The position numbers and the translations under genes are program-made. From positions 1-64,000 of the forward strand of contig JAWVFK010000012.1 in assembly GCA_033856175.1 (NCBI GenBank): a DNA stretch of 64,000 nt, written 5' to 3'. The notes beneath the pieces were generated by a model. The model worked only from the letters and a program-made list of their open reading frames with translations. It was not told the origin of the DNA and searched no databases. Positions 7,834-16,123 of the stretch are shown piece by piece (position 1 is the first letter of the stretch; each line of letters opens with the position of its first letter). The stretch comes from JAWVFK01 sp033856175. GTDB lineage: Bacteria > Actinomycetota > Thermoleophilia > Solirubrobacterales > 70-9.

Positions 7834-8325
7834 TCAGCGCTTGCCGTTGCCCGGCCCGAAGGCGCCGCGCGGGTCGCGCAGGTAGGCCTTGATGCGCTCG
7901 ATGTCGGCTGCCTGGGCGGCCAGCTGCTGGCGCAGATTGCCGCTGGCCGCCGGCGCGCCTGCCTGCCGCCGGCTCTCGGCCTTCAGCTGCGTCAAGGCCG
8001 TGTCGAGGCGATCCTGCACCTTCTGCTGCTCGCCGGTCAGCTGGCGCTGCAGCGAGGCGATCTGGGCGTTGAGCGCCTCGATGTCGGATTGCTTGGCGCC
8101 GCCGCCCTTGCCGGCGGCCACCGCCAGCGCGACGGCGGCAACGATCAGCGCGATCGCGGCGACGGCCTTCCAGACGTCGGCGGCGCCGCGGCGCGAGCCG
8201 ACGCGGTCGATGCGCGCCTTGAGCCCGTCGATGCGGACGTGGATGTCGGAGAGCAGCTCCTCGACGAGCCCCTCGTCCCTGCGCTCCGGCGGCGGTGGTG
8301 CGCCTGTTGGCTTGCTCGCCTCGAT
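7834..8325 (-). CDS. Single-pass membrane protein with coiled-coil domain, non-canonical start
   Basis: The frame encodes an acidic/basic N-terminus, one transmembrane helix (VWKAVAAIALIVAAVALAVA) and a heptad-like coiled coil (SDIEALNAQIASLQRQLTGE) ending in a basic Gly-rich tail. No ATG, GTG or TTG exists upstream of the helix; the first GTG (8121) would delete half the helix. The frame is closed by TAG at 8337-8335. The hexamer TAGATT (8337-8332) is followed after six bases by ATC at 8325, the same layout as the leaderless starts elsewhere in the window, so ATC 8325 is proposed. CTG codons further in are alternatives. Function unknown. Confidence 0.5.
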   Translation of the reverse strand: MEASKPTGAPPPPERRDEGLVEELLSDIHVRIDGLKARIDRVGSRRGAADVWKAVAAIALIVAAVALAVAAGKGGGAKQSDIEALNAQIASLQRQLTGEQQKVQDRLDTALTQLKAESRRQAGAPAASGNLRQQLAAQAADIERIKAYLRDPRGAFGPGNGKR

Positions 8326-8426
8326 CGCGCCAATCTAGAGGATCGGCTGGTCGTCCTGCCGGTCTTCGGCGCGGCCTCTACCATTGCCGATCCCGCCGCC
8401 CATCCCCACCTCAAGGAGACCAGCAG

Positions 8427-9590
8427 ATGCCTGAAGCAGTGATCGTCGACGCGATTCGCACCCCGATCGGCCGTGCCTTCAAGGGCTCGCTGTCCCAGCT
8501 TCGCCCCGATGACATGGGCGCCTTCGTCGTCGACCAGCTGCTCGAGCGCAACCCCGACGTCGACCCGGCTCTCGTCGAGGACGTCATCTGCGGCTGCGGG
8601 CTGCCGCAGGGCCTGCAGGGCTTCAACATCGGCCGGATCATCGTCCTGCTCTCGGAGAAGCTCTCGCAGGAGACCAACGGCGTCACCGTCTCGCGCTACT
8701 GCGCCTCCAGCCTCGACGCGATCCGCCACGCCGGCAACGCGATCAAGGCCGGCGAGGGCGACGTCTACATCGCCGCTGGCGTCGAGTGGGTCAGCCGCTA
8801 CAACGAGCGCCAGGAGGCAGCCGGGGTCAGCGACCAGAACGAGAAGCTGCAGGGCAACGACGGCCAGCCGAACGCCTACATCCAGATGGGCGACACGGCG
8901 GTCAACGTCGCCAAGAAATACGAGGTCAGCCGCGCCGACATGGACAAGTACGCGCAGCGCTCGCAGGAGCTGGCCGTCGCCGCCCAGGAGTCCGGCTACT
9001 TCGACCGCGAGATCGTCCCGGTCACGCTGCCCGACGGCACCGAGGTCAGCAAGGACGACGGCCCCCGGGCCAGCTCGTCGATCGAGAAGCTCGCCTCGCT
9101 GCCGGAGGCGTTCGAGGGCGGGGGAGGGGTCACCGCCGGCAACTCCTGCCCGCTCAACGACGGCGCCGCCGCGGTGCTGATGATGAGCGACACCAAGGCC
9201 ACGGAGCTGGGGCTGACGCCGCGGGCGAAGATCATCACTGCCGCAACATGGGGCAACGAGCCCGAGTACATGGGCGTGGCGCCGATCGGCGCGATCAAAA
9301 AGGTGCTCGAGCGCACCGGCATGTCGATGTCCGACGTCGACAAGGTCGAGCTCAACGAGGCCTTCGCCGCTCAGGTCATCCCGATCATGGCCGAGTGCGA
9401 CATCCCGATCGAGAAGCTGAACACCCACGGCGGCGCGATCGCCCTCGGCCACCCGTTCGGGATGACCGGCGCGCGGATCATGACGACGCTGCTGAACGCC
9501 CTCGAGACCGATGGAGGCCAGATCGGCCTCGAGACGATGTGTGTCGCCGGCGGCCAGGGCGAGGCGATGATCGTCGAGCGGCTGAGCTAG
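8427..9590 (+). CDS. Acetyl-CoA acetyltransferase / 3-ketoacyl-CoA thiolase
   Basis: 387 residues from the ATG at 8427, preceded by AAGGAG at 8413-8418. Thiolase landmarks are in order: the nucleophilic Cys in SRYCASSLDAI, NEAFAAQ, the His of HGGAIALGHPFGMTGAR, and the C-terminal CVAGGQGEAM, where the second catalytic Cys sits. The enzyme cleaves or forms beta-ketoacyl-CoA in the cytoplasm. The exact chain length is not evident. With the two crotonases and the thioesterase nearby it suggests fatty-acid or isoprenoid/lipid catabolism, although they are not in one operon. It converges on the PIN toxin gene. Confidence 0.93.
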   Translation: MPEAVIVDAIRTPIGRAFKGSLSQLRPDDMGAFVVDQLLERNPDVDPALVEDVICGCGLPQGLQGFNIGRIIVLLSEKLSQETNGVTVSRYCASSLDAIRHAGNAIKAGEGDVYIAAGVEWVSRYNERQEAAGVSDQNEKLQGNDGQPNAYIQMGDTAVNVAKKYEVSRADMDKYAQRSQELAVAAQESGYFDREIVPVTLPDGTEVSKDDGPRASSSIEKLASLPEAFEGGGGVTAGNSCPLNDGAAAVLMMSDTKATELGLTPRAKIITAATWGNEPEYMGVAPIGAIKKVLERTGMSMSDVDKVELNEAFAAQVIPIMAECDIPIEKLNTHGGAIALGHPFGMTGARIMTTLLNALETDGGQIGLETMCVAGGQGEAMIVERLS

Positions 9591-9614
9591 GACTGGGTCT
9601 CGGCGGCGAGCGGC

Positions 9615-10025
9615 TCAGCTCGCCGAGCGCAGGTCGACGACCTCCAGCCCAGGGCGATCCAGCCGGATGATCTCCGGGTCGCCCGTCAGCAGCGGCAGCC
9701 CGTGCCGCTCGGCGGTGGCGACGCAGAAGGCGTCCGCATAGGAGAGCCGCTCCTGCGCCTTGATCGCAGCCGCCTCGCACACCAACGCAGCGTCCGCCGT
9801 CTCGGCGCGAAGGTTGTCGGCAAGGGCCGTGACGAGGGCGCGGGCCGGCTCGACCCCGATCGCTTGCCCTTCTCTATAGATCACTTCGCCGAGGTTGATC
9901 CACGAGCAGACGGCACCTGCTTCGATCGCTCGCCGGACGCGGGGCGCTGAGGGTTCGCCACGAAGCAGCGCGACCAGGCACCAGGCATCTAGGACCGATT
10001 GAGCCACTGCTCGAATCGCTGCCAT
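9615..10025 (-). CDS. vapC: PIN-domain ribonuclease toxin (VapC-like)
   Basis: Up to 136 residues. The acidic PIN residues are present: Asp in VLDAWCLVALL, Glu in NLGEVIY, Asp in SYADAFCVATAE and Asp in LTGDPEI. Such proteins cut RNA when released from their antitoxin. The annotated ATG (10025) overlaps the antitoxin gene by 37 bases. The in-frame GTG at 10007 is an equally good start and would shorten the overlap. Its partner is the AbrB-type protein upstream. Confidence 0.85.
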   Translation of the reverse strand: MAAIRAVAQSVLDAWCLVALLRGEPSAPRVRRAIEAGAVCSWINLGEVIYREGQAIGVEPARALVTALADNLRAETADAALVCEAAAIKAQERLSYADAFCVATAERHGLPLLTGDPEIIRLDRPGLEVVDLRSAS

Positions 10026-10276
10026 TTGGCTTCCTCGAGCTCGCGGTCCTCTCGGCGCAACCCTTCGAGCTCCTGTGTTCCCCCGCCAGGCGCACCCTCG
10101 AGGATGCCGACCAGCTCGTCAAGGGTCAACAGACGACGAACCCGCACGTCGCCCTCTCCCTGAGAGATGGAGACCCTGTCTCCCGGCTTGATGCCAAGCC
10201 GATCGCGTATCTCCTTGGGAACCACCACCTGTCCTTTAAGCCCGACCTTGGCGATCCTCTCCCCCCCGGCGGTCAT
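9989..10276 (-). CDS. vapB: AbrB/MazE-type antitoxin
   Basis: 95 residues. The N-terminal swapped-hairpin DNA-binding domain is obvious (KVGLKGQVVVPKEIRDRLGI, then KPGDRVSI). The C-terminal half is acidic and predicted to wrap the toxin. The ATG at 10276 is preceded at six bases by TATACT (10288-10283), so the mRNA is probably leaderless. A tandem repeat over this promoter is a likely autoregulatory operator. Confidence 0.85.
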   Translation of the reverse strand: MTAGGERIAKVGLKGQVVVPKEIRDRLGIKPGDRVSISQGEGDVRVRRLLTLDELVGILEGAPGGGTQELEGLRREDRELEEAKWQRFEQWLNRS

Positions 10277-10282
10277 ACCGTC

Positions 10283-10304
10283 AGTATAACCAGGCTAACC
10301 AGGC
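10283..10304 (-). promoter_or_regulatory. Leaderless promoter and tandem 9-bp operator of the toxin-antitoxin pair
   Basis: TATACT (minus strand, 10288-10283) ends six bases before the antitoxin ATG. Two direct copies of TAACCAGGC (plus strand, 10287-10295 and 10296-10304) overlap and flank the box. That is suitable for cooperative binding of the AbrB-type antitoxin. Confidence 0.6.
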
Positions 10305-11110
10305 GTGATCAGCAGGCGGTTGCCCGACGGATCGGTCAGCTCGCGCTGCTCGGCGCCGGGGACGACGAGGCTGAAGCGGCGCAGGCCGATCGCGCCCTCG
10401 GGTGGCGGCGGGGTGCCTTCGCCGCGCCAGGTGTTGGCGCCGATGTGGTGGTGATAGCCCCCGGCCGAGAGGAAGCGGGCGCCGGGGTAGTTGCGGGCGG
10501 TGACGTCGAGGCCGAGGCCATCGGGCCCGTAGAAGGCCTCGGCGGCCTCGAGGTCGGCGACGTTGAGATGGACGTGACCCATCGAGGTACCGGCGGCGAC
10601 GCGCTCGCCGGAGCTGCCGCGGGCCTCGGCGGCGATCCCCTCGAGCTCCAGCGGCAGCGTCGCCATCCCGACCTGGCCATCCTGGACCGTCCACTGCTCG
10701 CGCGGGCGGTCGCGATAGATCTCGATCCCGATCCCGTCGGGGTCGTTGAGATAGAGCGCCTCGCTGACGAGGTGATCGGAGGCCCCGCTCAGGCGCCAGC
10801 CGTGCTCGGACAGGCGCAGCAGCGATCGACCAAGCTCAACTCGGTCGGGGACGAGGAAGGCCATGTGGAAGAGGCCGCTGGAATGGGCCGGCCGCTGCGG
10901 GGCATCGGGGTCGCCGTGGAGGACGACGAGCGGCACGCCGCCGGCGCCGAGGGCGGCGTCAGCGCCGGGCGCCTCGGCCGGCTCGAGGCCGATGACGCGT
11001 GAGTAGAAGTCTCGGGAGCGGTCCACGTCGGAGACCGTCAGCTCGACGGCTCCGACGTGGGCGCGGGGATCGATTCCCACGACTGTCTGTGTTCCCGTTT
11101 CCCCTCTCAT
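10295..11110 (-). CDS. Two-domain VOC protein (catechol 2,3-dioxygenase-like)
   Basis: 271 residues forming two vicinal-oxygen-chelate halves. The first begins HVGAVELTVSDVDRSRDFY and closes with DPDGIGIEIYRDR. The second begins GHVHLNVADLEAAEAFY and closes near LTDPSGNRLLI. Family members bind a divalent metal through His/His/Glu and either cleave catechols or resist thiol-reactive compounds. The repeated DPDG/DPSG turns and His residues are kept. It follows the FMN reductase gene after only eight bases and is presumably co-transcribed under MarR control. A detoxification or aromatic-degradation role is inferred. Confidence 0.8.
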   Translation of the reverse strand: MRGETGTQTVVGIDPRAHVGAVELTVSDVDRSRDFYSRVIGLEPAEAPGADAALGAGGVPLVVLHGDPDAPQRPAHSSGLFHMAFLVPDRVELGRSLLRLSEHGWRLSGASDHLVSEALYLNDPDGIGIEIYRDRPREQWTVQDGQVGMATLPLELEGIAAEARGSSGERVAAGTSMGHVHLNVADLEAAEAFYGPDGLGLDVTARNYPGARFLSAGGYHHHIGANTWRGEGTPPPPEGAIGLRRFSLVVPGAEQRELTDPSGNRLLITPG

Positions 11111-11118
11111 GAAAATCG

Positions 11119-11703
11119 TTAGGCGGCCGCCAGCGCCGGATGGCGGCTCTCGACGGTTTCGACCAGGCCTCTGACGAGCTCGCCGATGCGCTCGCGCGCC
11201 TCGTCGTCACTGAGGTTGCCCTCCTCGTCGAAGCGCTCCCAGAAGTTGGAGATCGCGACCTCGGGGCCGTCGAGCGTCTGGGCTTCGAGCAGATCGAGTG
11301 AGGAGCGGACCTGCGCCTGGGCCGCGCGGGTGCCGCCACCGGCGCCGGTGCCCATGATCGCCACGGGCTTGCCGGTCAGCGCCGACTCCTTGACCGGACG
11401 CGAGGCCCAGTCGATCGCGTTCTTGAGGACGCCGGTCGTGCCGTGGTTGTACTCAGGCGTGGCGATGAGGACGGCGTCGGCGTCGGCGATCGCTCGCCGC
11501 AGCGCGGCGACGGCGAACGGCGCGCCCTGCTCCTCGACGTCGGCGTCGTAGAAGGGGAGGTCACGAAGGTCGTGGATCTCGATCTCGACGCCCTCGGGGG
11601 CGAGCTCGGCGGCCGTGCGCAGCAGCGCCGTGTTGTAGGAGCCGGCGCGGAGGCTGCCGCTGAGCCCGAGGATCTTGATCTTGCTCGTTTCGAAGTCGTT
11701 CAT
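11119..11703 (-). CDS. NAD(P)H-dependent FMN reductase
   Basis: 194 residues from the ATG at 11703, with AAGGGA upstream. Flavodoxin-like fold: FMN-binding loop GLSGSLRAGSYNTALLR and the segment TPEYNHGTTGVLKNAIDW are diagnostic of this family. It reduces FMN, quinones or azo compounds with NAD(P)H in the cytoplasm. It is the first gene of an operon with the VOC protein and faces a MarR regulator. A TTGACT-N16-TAGGAT promoter on the minus strand (11784-11757) overlaps a MarR-type palindrome. Confidence 0.9.
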   Translation of the reverse strand: MNDFETSKIKILGLSGSLRAGSYNTALLRTAAELAPEGVEIEIHDLRDLPFYDADVEEQGAPFAVAALRRAIADADAVLIATPEYNHGTTGVLKNAIDWASRPVKESALTGKPVAIMGTGAGGGTRAAQAQVRSSLDLLEAQTLDGPEVAISNFWERFDEEGNLSDDEARERIGELVRGLVETVESRHPALAAA

Positions 11704-11713
11704 GGCAGTTCCC

Positions 11714-11742
11714 TTGTTTGTCCGTGAATGGAGGGATATACT
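11714..11742 (+). promoter_or_regulatory. Sigma-70 type promoter for the marR gene
   Basis: TTGTTT (11714-11719), a 17-base spacer and TATACT (11737-11742). It reads towards the MarR gene and lies inside the leader of the divergent operon. Confidence 0.55.
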
Positions 11743-11756
11743 TGAGCAGTAAAGGA

Positions 11757-11784
11757 ATCCTAGCAGAGAAACTTGACAAGTCAA
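11757..11784 (-). promoter_or_regulatory. Promoter of the FMN-reductase/VOC operon
   Basis: On the minus strand TTGACT (11784-11779) is separated by 16 bases from TAGGAT (11762-11757). The -35 box lies within the palindrome at 11772-11785. Confidence 0.6.
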
Positions 11785-11785
11785 G
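11772..11785. promoter_or_regulatory. Probable MarR operator, perfect palindrome CTTGAC-AA-GTCAAG
   Basis: A 14-bp perfect palindrome covers both the TTG start region of the marR gene and the -35 box of the divergent operon. Binding would block both transcription units. A half-site CTTGA also occurs at 11741-11745. Confidence 0.65.
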
Positions 11786-12276
11786 CAACAGCCAAAACGC
11801 CGGCACGGCAGAGCGCCGATCCCAAGTCCGGCGGCGCCTACCACGGGCCCGTCCCGGGGGACGTGCCCGACGGCTGGCTCGACTTTTTGCGCGCCCACGC
11901 CAAGCTCAATCGCGAGCTCGACGCGGCGATGCGCGCCCAGCACGACCTCACGCTCAACGAGTACGAGGTCCTGCTGAAGCTCTGGCTCGCCGACGACTGC
12001 CGCCTGCGGCGGGTCGACCTCGCCTGCGAGCTGCTGATCACCCAGGGCGGCGTGACGCGCCTGCTCGCCGGCCTCGAAGAGCGCAAGCTCGTCGAGCGCG
12101 TGCCCTGCGAGAGCGACGGCCGCGTCGCCTACGCGGCGCTGACGCCCGCCGGCATCCGCACGCTCGAGGCGGCGCGGGCCTCACACCTGGCTGACGTCGA
12201 GCGCCTCTACAAGGACCGCTTCTCCGCCGCCGAGCTACGCAGCTTCGCCGAGCTCGTCGCTCGTCTGCACGACTAG
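11773..12276 (+). CDS. MarR-family transcriptional regulator
   Basis: 167 residues if TTG 11773 is used. The winged-helix core is clear: TLNEYEVLLKLWLADDCRLR, recognition region LLITQGGVTRLLAGLEERKL and wing ERVPCESDGRVAYAALT. Such proteins are ligand-responsive repressors acting as dimers. It is divergent from the FMN-reductase/VOC operon, its likely target. The start is uncertain: TTG 11773 lies inside the operator palindrome, with AAAGGA 16 bases upstream, while GTG 11863 would remove the N-terminal 30 residues. Confidence 0.88.
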   Translation: MTSQATAKTPARQSADPKSGGAYHGPVPGDVPDGWLDFLRAHAKLNRELDAAMRAQHDLTLNEYEVLLKLWLADDCRLRRVDLACELLITQGGVTRLLAGLEERKLVERVPCESDGRVAYAALTPAGIRTLEAARASHLADVERLYKDRFSAAELRSFAELVARLHD

Positions 12277-12292
12277 CTAGCGCCGGCGCGGC

Positions 12293-14458
12293 TCAGCCGA
12301 CGCGGAGCGCGAGGCCGCAGCCCCGCAGCCGCACCGCCAGCGGCCCATCCGTGGTGGCGGCCAGCTTGACGTTGCAGTCGACATGGGCGCGGCGGACGTC
12401 GATCGTCAGCGCCGAGATGCCGCTGGTCTTCAGCTCGATCCGGTTGCGCGGCTTGACCCTGGGCGTCGGCCCCCAGGTGCGAAAGCGCCGCGTGAACGGG
12501 TAGGAGGCAAGGAAGGAGCCGCCGTCGAGAGTGCCGCCGCCCTGCTGGGTGCCGCTCGGCTGGGGGTCGGCCTTGCCGAAGCCGCGGGAGATCGCGTCGA
12601 GCGTGCCGATGCCGCGGCGGCGAATGTTCGAGATCCAGTAGGCATGGTCGGAGACGATCCCGTACTTCGCCGAGTCGACCGCGGGGTCGTGGACGTAGGT
12701 GATGTGGAACGGGTTGCGGTTGACGCGCGAGCTGCCGAGGAAGTCGGCGGCGGGCTTGAACTGGTCGTTGATCGCCAGGCTGAGGTGCTCACCGGGGACG
12801 AAGATGTCGCTCTCGTAGCGGTAGGCGAGCTGGTCGAGCGCATTGACGTCGGGCAGGTAGAAGGCCGGGTTGACGAGCTCGTCGCTGGCGCCGTTCCACA
12901 TCAGGATCGGGATGTTGCGCAGCGAGGCGAGTCGGGCCGTGGCGCGCTCGAAGCCGACCGTCGGCTGGGCCTTGGCGAAGAGGTCCGGGAACTGGGCCGC
13001 GAGCTTGAACGTGCCGATGCCGCCCATCGAGTAGCCGGTGACGACGGTGAAGTCGGGGTCGAGGCGGTAGCGGCGGGCGGCGTCGGCCCAGATCTCGAAG
13101 ACCTCGGCCTCCGGCAGCGTCTGGTAGAAGCCGTCTGGCCCGCGCGACTCGGAGGTGATCACCAGCGAGCCGGGGCCGCGCTCGCCGAACTGCTGCTGGT
13201 TGCGGCTGCCGGCGTACTGGTTGTAGTTGGCGCCGAGCGAGTGGATCAGCAGCGTCATGCCGTAGCCGCGCCGCGGCATCGGTTTGTGGGGGACGTAGAC
13301 GTTGTAGGGCTGCAGGCGCCCCAGGTACTCGCCGGGACAGTTGCCGTCGCCCGAGCCCGCGGCATTGCCGCAGGTGGTGGTCCAGTCGATGCCCTGGCCG
13401 CGCTCGTAGTGGCTGACGAGGATGCGGTCGATCGAGCCGCGGGTGGGCACGCTGCGGTTGTTGGTGGCGCCGGCGCGCAGGCGGGCGAAGTTGACGATCG
13501 CGTGGAAGGGGCTGACGTCACCGCTGGCGAGACTCGTGCCCTGGTCTTTGTCGCGCCACCAGGCGGTGCTGCTGGTGTCCTCCTGGATGTCGGTCACCTT
13601 GGGCAGCGGCTCGTGGTAGCGGAAGGCGACGTTGAAGAAGGCCGGGGGGTTCGGCAGGTCGCCCTGGCCGCCCGGGGTGGTGGCGCTGCGCGTCGGACCG
13701 GGCAGCAGGTAGGCGTCGGTGGCCTGGTTCCAGAGGCCGATGCCGGCGGCCAGGCGGACCTTCTTTCCGCCCGGGTTCCAGGCCGAGTGGGGGATGAGGA
13801 TCTGGATCTGGCGGCGACGCTTGTCGATCGAGACCTTCGGCGCCGGCGTGACCGGGGCGCCGCTGGCGCGGACCACCTCGGCGTGAGTCCCGTGGGCCGT
13901 CAGGAATAGCTGTGCCGGCGCCGAGGCGTTGGCGCCGTGGGGGAACGGCTGCGGCGTCGCCGAGCTGCCGATCGCGATCGACTCGCCGGTCAGACTCGGA
14001 TCGAGCATCGTGTTCAGCGTCATCCGCAGGGCGGTTGCCTTCGCCAGCGGCTTGACGCGGAACTCGATCAGGTCGGCGGCGTTGTTGGCGTAGCGGGGGT
14101 CGGTCGGGTAGGTGTAGCGCCCGTTCGGCGATGAGACCGTCTCGTTCGAGGTCCGGGGGTCATTGGGCTCGGGCGGCCCCGAGTTGGCGCCGTGGTCGTC
14201 GTAGAGGTAGTCCTGGTAGAGGAACTCGCCACCGCGGTAGGCGCTCGCGCCTGACACGAGGATCGGCTTTGCGTTCCAGGGCCCGGCGTTCTCGAGCTGG
14301 GGCGCCGTGGTGCGTGGTGCGCGGTAGAGGATGTCGGGCCCGGGTCGCTGGCCGGGACCGGTATAGAGCGAGCTGGCCGGTGCCGTCGAGGGGGCCAGCA
14401 CCGCCAGGCCAATGGCCGCCACGGCGGCGATCGACCAGCGTGATCTGCTGCGCTTCAT
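12293..14458 (-). CDS. Secreted alpha/beta-hydrolase (esterase/peptidase-like)
   Basis: 721 residues with a signal peptide (MKRSRSRWSIAAVAAIGLAV, cleavage near APASS). Residues of roughly 40-330 form a beta-rich region. The catalytic domain follows, with the nucleophile elbow GYSMGGIGTF (Ser about 477), an acid candidate in NGASDELVNPAF and a His candidate in VSDHAYW. The C-terminal 100 residues look like a separate beta domain with a Cys pair. This is the prolyl-oligopeptidase/esterase superfamily and its substrate is unknown. AGAGAAGAGG precedes the ATG. It is convergent with marR. Confidence 0.75.
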   Translation of the reverse strand: MKRSRSRWSIAAVAAIGLAVLAPSTAPASSLYTGPGQRPGPDILYRAPRTTAPQLENAGPWNAKPILVSGASAYRGGEFLYQDYLYDDHGANSGPPEPNDPRTSNETVSSPNGRYTYPTDPRYANNAADLIEFRVKPLAKATALRMTLNTMLDPSLTGESIAIGSSATPQPFPHGANASAPAQLFLTAHGTHAEVVRASGAPVTPAPKVSIDKRRRQIQILIPHSAWNPGGKKVRLAAGIGLWNQATDAYLLPGPTRSATTPGGQGDLPNPPAFFNVAFRYHEPLPKVTDIQEDTSSTAWWRDKDQGTSLASGDVSPFHAIVNFARLRAGATNNRSVPTRGSIDRILVSHYERGQGIDWTTTCGNAAGSGDGNCPGEYLGRLQPYNVYVPHKPMPRRGYGMTLLIHSLGANYNQYAGSRNQQQFGERGPGSLVITSESRGPDGFYQTLPEAEVFEIWADAARRYRLDPDFTVVTGYSMGGIGTFKLAAQFPDLFAKAQPTVGFERATARLASLRNIPILMWNGASDELVNPAFYLPDVNALDQLAYRYESDIFVPGEHLSLAINDQFKPAADFLGSSRVNRNPFHITYVHDPAVDSAKYGIVSDHAYWISNIRRRGIGTLDAISRGFGKADPQPSGTQQGGGTLDGGSFLASYPFTRRFRTWGPTPRVKPRNRIELKTSGISALTIDVRRAHVDCNVKLAATTDGPLAVRLRGCGLALRVG

Positions 14459-14584
14459 CCTCTTCTCTCTTCCCGCATCTACAAGGACTATTCCAGCAGA
14501 TGCCCATCGGCGAGCCGATCGACGATCAATCGGGCTCGCTCGCTGTTAGCGTCACGCGGCCAGTTACGAGCCGAGGAGGCGCGC

Positions 14585-15496
14585 GTGGACGAGCTGAAGA
14601 CGATGACCTACGAGGCCGACGGGCGAGTCGCCCGGATCACCCTCGACCGGCCCGAGCGCGGCAACGCGATAACGCTCGAGATGCCGCGCGAGCTGACGGC
14701 CTGCGTCGAGCGCGCCAACCTAGACCCGGCAATCCATGTGATCGCGCTGGCGGGGAATGGGTCGGGGTTCTGCGGCGGCTATGACCTCGTCCAATCGGCC
14801 GAGGGCCGGGGAGGCGAGGGTTTCGGCGATGCCGGCGTTGAGGGATCGCCTCTGGACCCGGCCGTGATCGGCGCCAACCACGACCCCAGCCAGACCTGGG
14901 ACGCGGTCACCGACTTCCAGATGATGAGCCGCAACGTCCGCGGCTTCATGAGCCTCTTCCACTCCGAGAAGCCGGTGCTGGTCAAGGTCCACGGCTACTG
15001 CGTCGCCGGCGGCACCGACATGGCGCTCTGCTCGGATTTGATCGTCGCCGAGGACCGAGCCAAGATCGGCTACCCGCCGGCGCGCGTCTGGGGCTCGCCG
15101 ACGACGGCGCTCTGGGCCCACCGGCTCGGCGTCGCCCGTGCCAAGCGGATGCTCCTGACTGGCGACTGCATCAGCGGCGAGCAGGCGGTCGAGTGGGGGC
15201 TGGCGACCGAGTGCGCGCCTGCGGCGGCCCTGGATGAGGTTTTCGAGGCGCTGGTCGAGCGCGTCGCCCGCTTGCCGGTCAACCAGCTGGTGATGATGAA
15301 GCTGCTGGTCAACCAGACGCTCTACGCCCAGGGGCTGCATCAGACGCAGCTGATCGGGACGTTCTTCGACGGCATCACCCGGCACACGGCCGAGGGCTAC
15401 GGGTTCGCCCAGCGGGCCGGCGAGGCCGGGTTCATGGAGGCGGTCCGGGAGCGGGACGAGCCGTTCGGGGACTTCGGGCTGGGCGGCTCCGGCTAG
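14585..15496 (+). CDS. Enoyl-CoA hydratase/isomerase family protein
   Basis: 303 residues from GTG 14585, with GAGGCG upstream. Crotonase features: ITLDRPERGNAITLEM, the CoA site GSGFCGGYDL and the oxyanion-hole region VHGYCVAGGTDMALCSDLIV. An insertion of about 35 residues follows the CoA site. It is related to but clearly different from the crotonase at 566-1441. The specific acyl-CoA is not readable. Confidence 0.88.
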   Translation: MDELKTMTYEADGRVARITLDRPERGNAITLEMPRELTACVERANLDPAIHVIALAGNGSGFCGGYDLVQSAEGRGGEGFGDAGVEGSPLDPAVIGANHDPSQTWDAVTDFQMMSRNVRGFMSLFHSEKPVLVKVHGYCVAGGTDMALCSDLIVAEDRAKIGYPPARVWGSPTTALWAHRLGVARAKRMLLTGDCISGEQAVEWGLATECAPAAALDEVFEALVERVARLPVNQLVMMKLLVNQTLYAQGLHQTQLIGTFFDGITRHTAEGYGFAQRAGEAGFMEAVRERDEPFGDFGLGGSG

Positions 15497-15527
15497 GGCC
15501 TGAGGCAGCGGCCAGCGGGTCCTGTCA

Positions 15528-15582
15528 CCGAAAAAAATGGACACCTGCGGTACCGGCGTTCCTCGGCGCCCATTTTTTTCGG
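15528..15582. terminator. 13-bp perfect inverted repeat with A/T runs (bidirectional terminator-like)
   Basis: CCGAAAAAAATGG (15528-15540) and CCATTTTTTTCGG (15570-15582) are exact complements with a 29-base loop. The T run at 15573-15579 follows a GC-rich stretch and could end transcription of the crotonase gene. Its length and the conserved loop core GTACCGGCG, shared with the repeat at 41982-42050, also fit a dispersed palindromic element. Confidence 0.5.
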
Positions 15583-15627
15583 CGCCACCCGCTGGAGCAG
15601 CGCGCCGGATAGGGTGCCGTCCCCTCG

Positions 15628-16053
15628 ATGTCTGAATGGAGCCAGGAGCAGATCCTCGAAGAGCTGAAGGGGCGGCTGCGGGGGACTTTCCCCGGGGATC
15701 TCGGGCTCGAGCCGCTCGAGATCACGAAGGAGCGGGCTCGGGGGCGGATGGTCGTCGACAAGCGCCATCTTCATCCTGGGGGGTTCGTGCATGGCGGGGC
15801 CTGGGTCGGGTTCGCCGACTCGGTCGCCGCCTGGGTGACGTTTCCGCAGCTGCCGCCGGGCGGCGACTTCACGACGATCGAGCTGAAGCTGAACGTCTTC
15901 AAGGCGGGACGCGAGGGCGACGTCATCGATGCGGTGGCGACGCCGCTCCACGTCGGCCGCTCGACGATCGTCGTCGAGGTCGAGATGACCCGCGGCGAGC
16001 AGCGGGTCGCCCACCTGATCGTCAGCCAGTTCGTCCTGCCACCGCCCGAGTGA
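15628..16053 (+). CDS. PaaI-like hotdog-fold acyl-CoA thioesterase
   Basis: 141 residues. The hotdog signature HLHPGGFVHGGAWVGFADSV, with Asp as the probable catalytic acid, is followed by the helix end AAWVTFPQLPPGG and strands TTIELKLNVFK. Members hydrolyse acyl- or aryl-CoA thioesters in the cytoplasm. A TAGGGT box (15610-15615) lies 12 bases before the ATG and no Shine-Dalgarno is evident. Confidence 0.85.
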   Translation: MSEWSQEQILEELKGRLRGTFPGDLGLEPLEITKERARGRMVVDKRHLHPGGFVHGGAWVGFADSVAAWVTFPQLPPGGDFTTIELKLNVFKAGREGDVIDAVATPLHVGRSTIVVEVEMTRGEQRVAHLIVSQFVLPPPE

Positions 16054-16123
16054 GCCTGTCGCGTCGGCTCTCGGTTGCGCGCCGCTGGCGCCGCCCTTAG
16101 GATCGTCGGCGGGTAGGCGAGCT

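Noticed and set aside
8145..9452. Long open frame antisense to the thiolase gene
   Set aside because: Asp/Val/Arg/Leu-rich translation typical of the complement of a high-GC gene; the thiolase frame has full family motifs.
9599..9628. Hairpin between the convergent thiolase and toxin genes as a terminator
   Set aside because: The stem is imperfect and no T run follows, so it is too weak to annotate.
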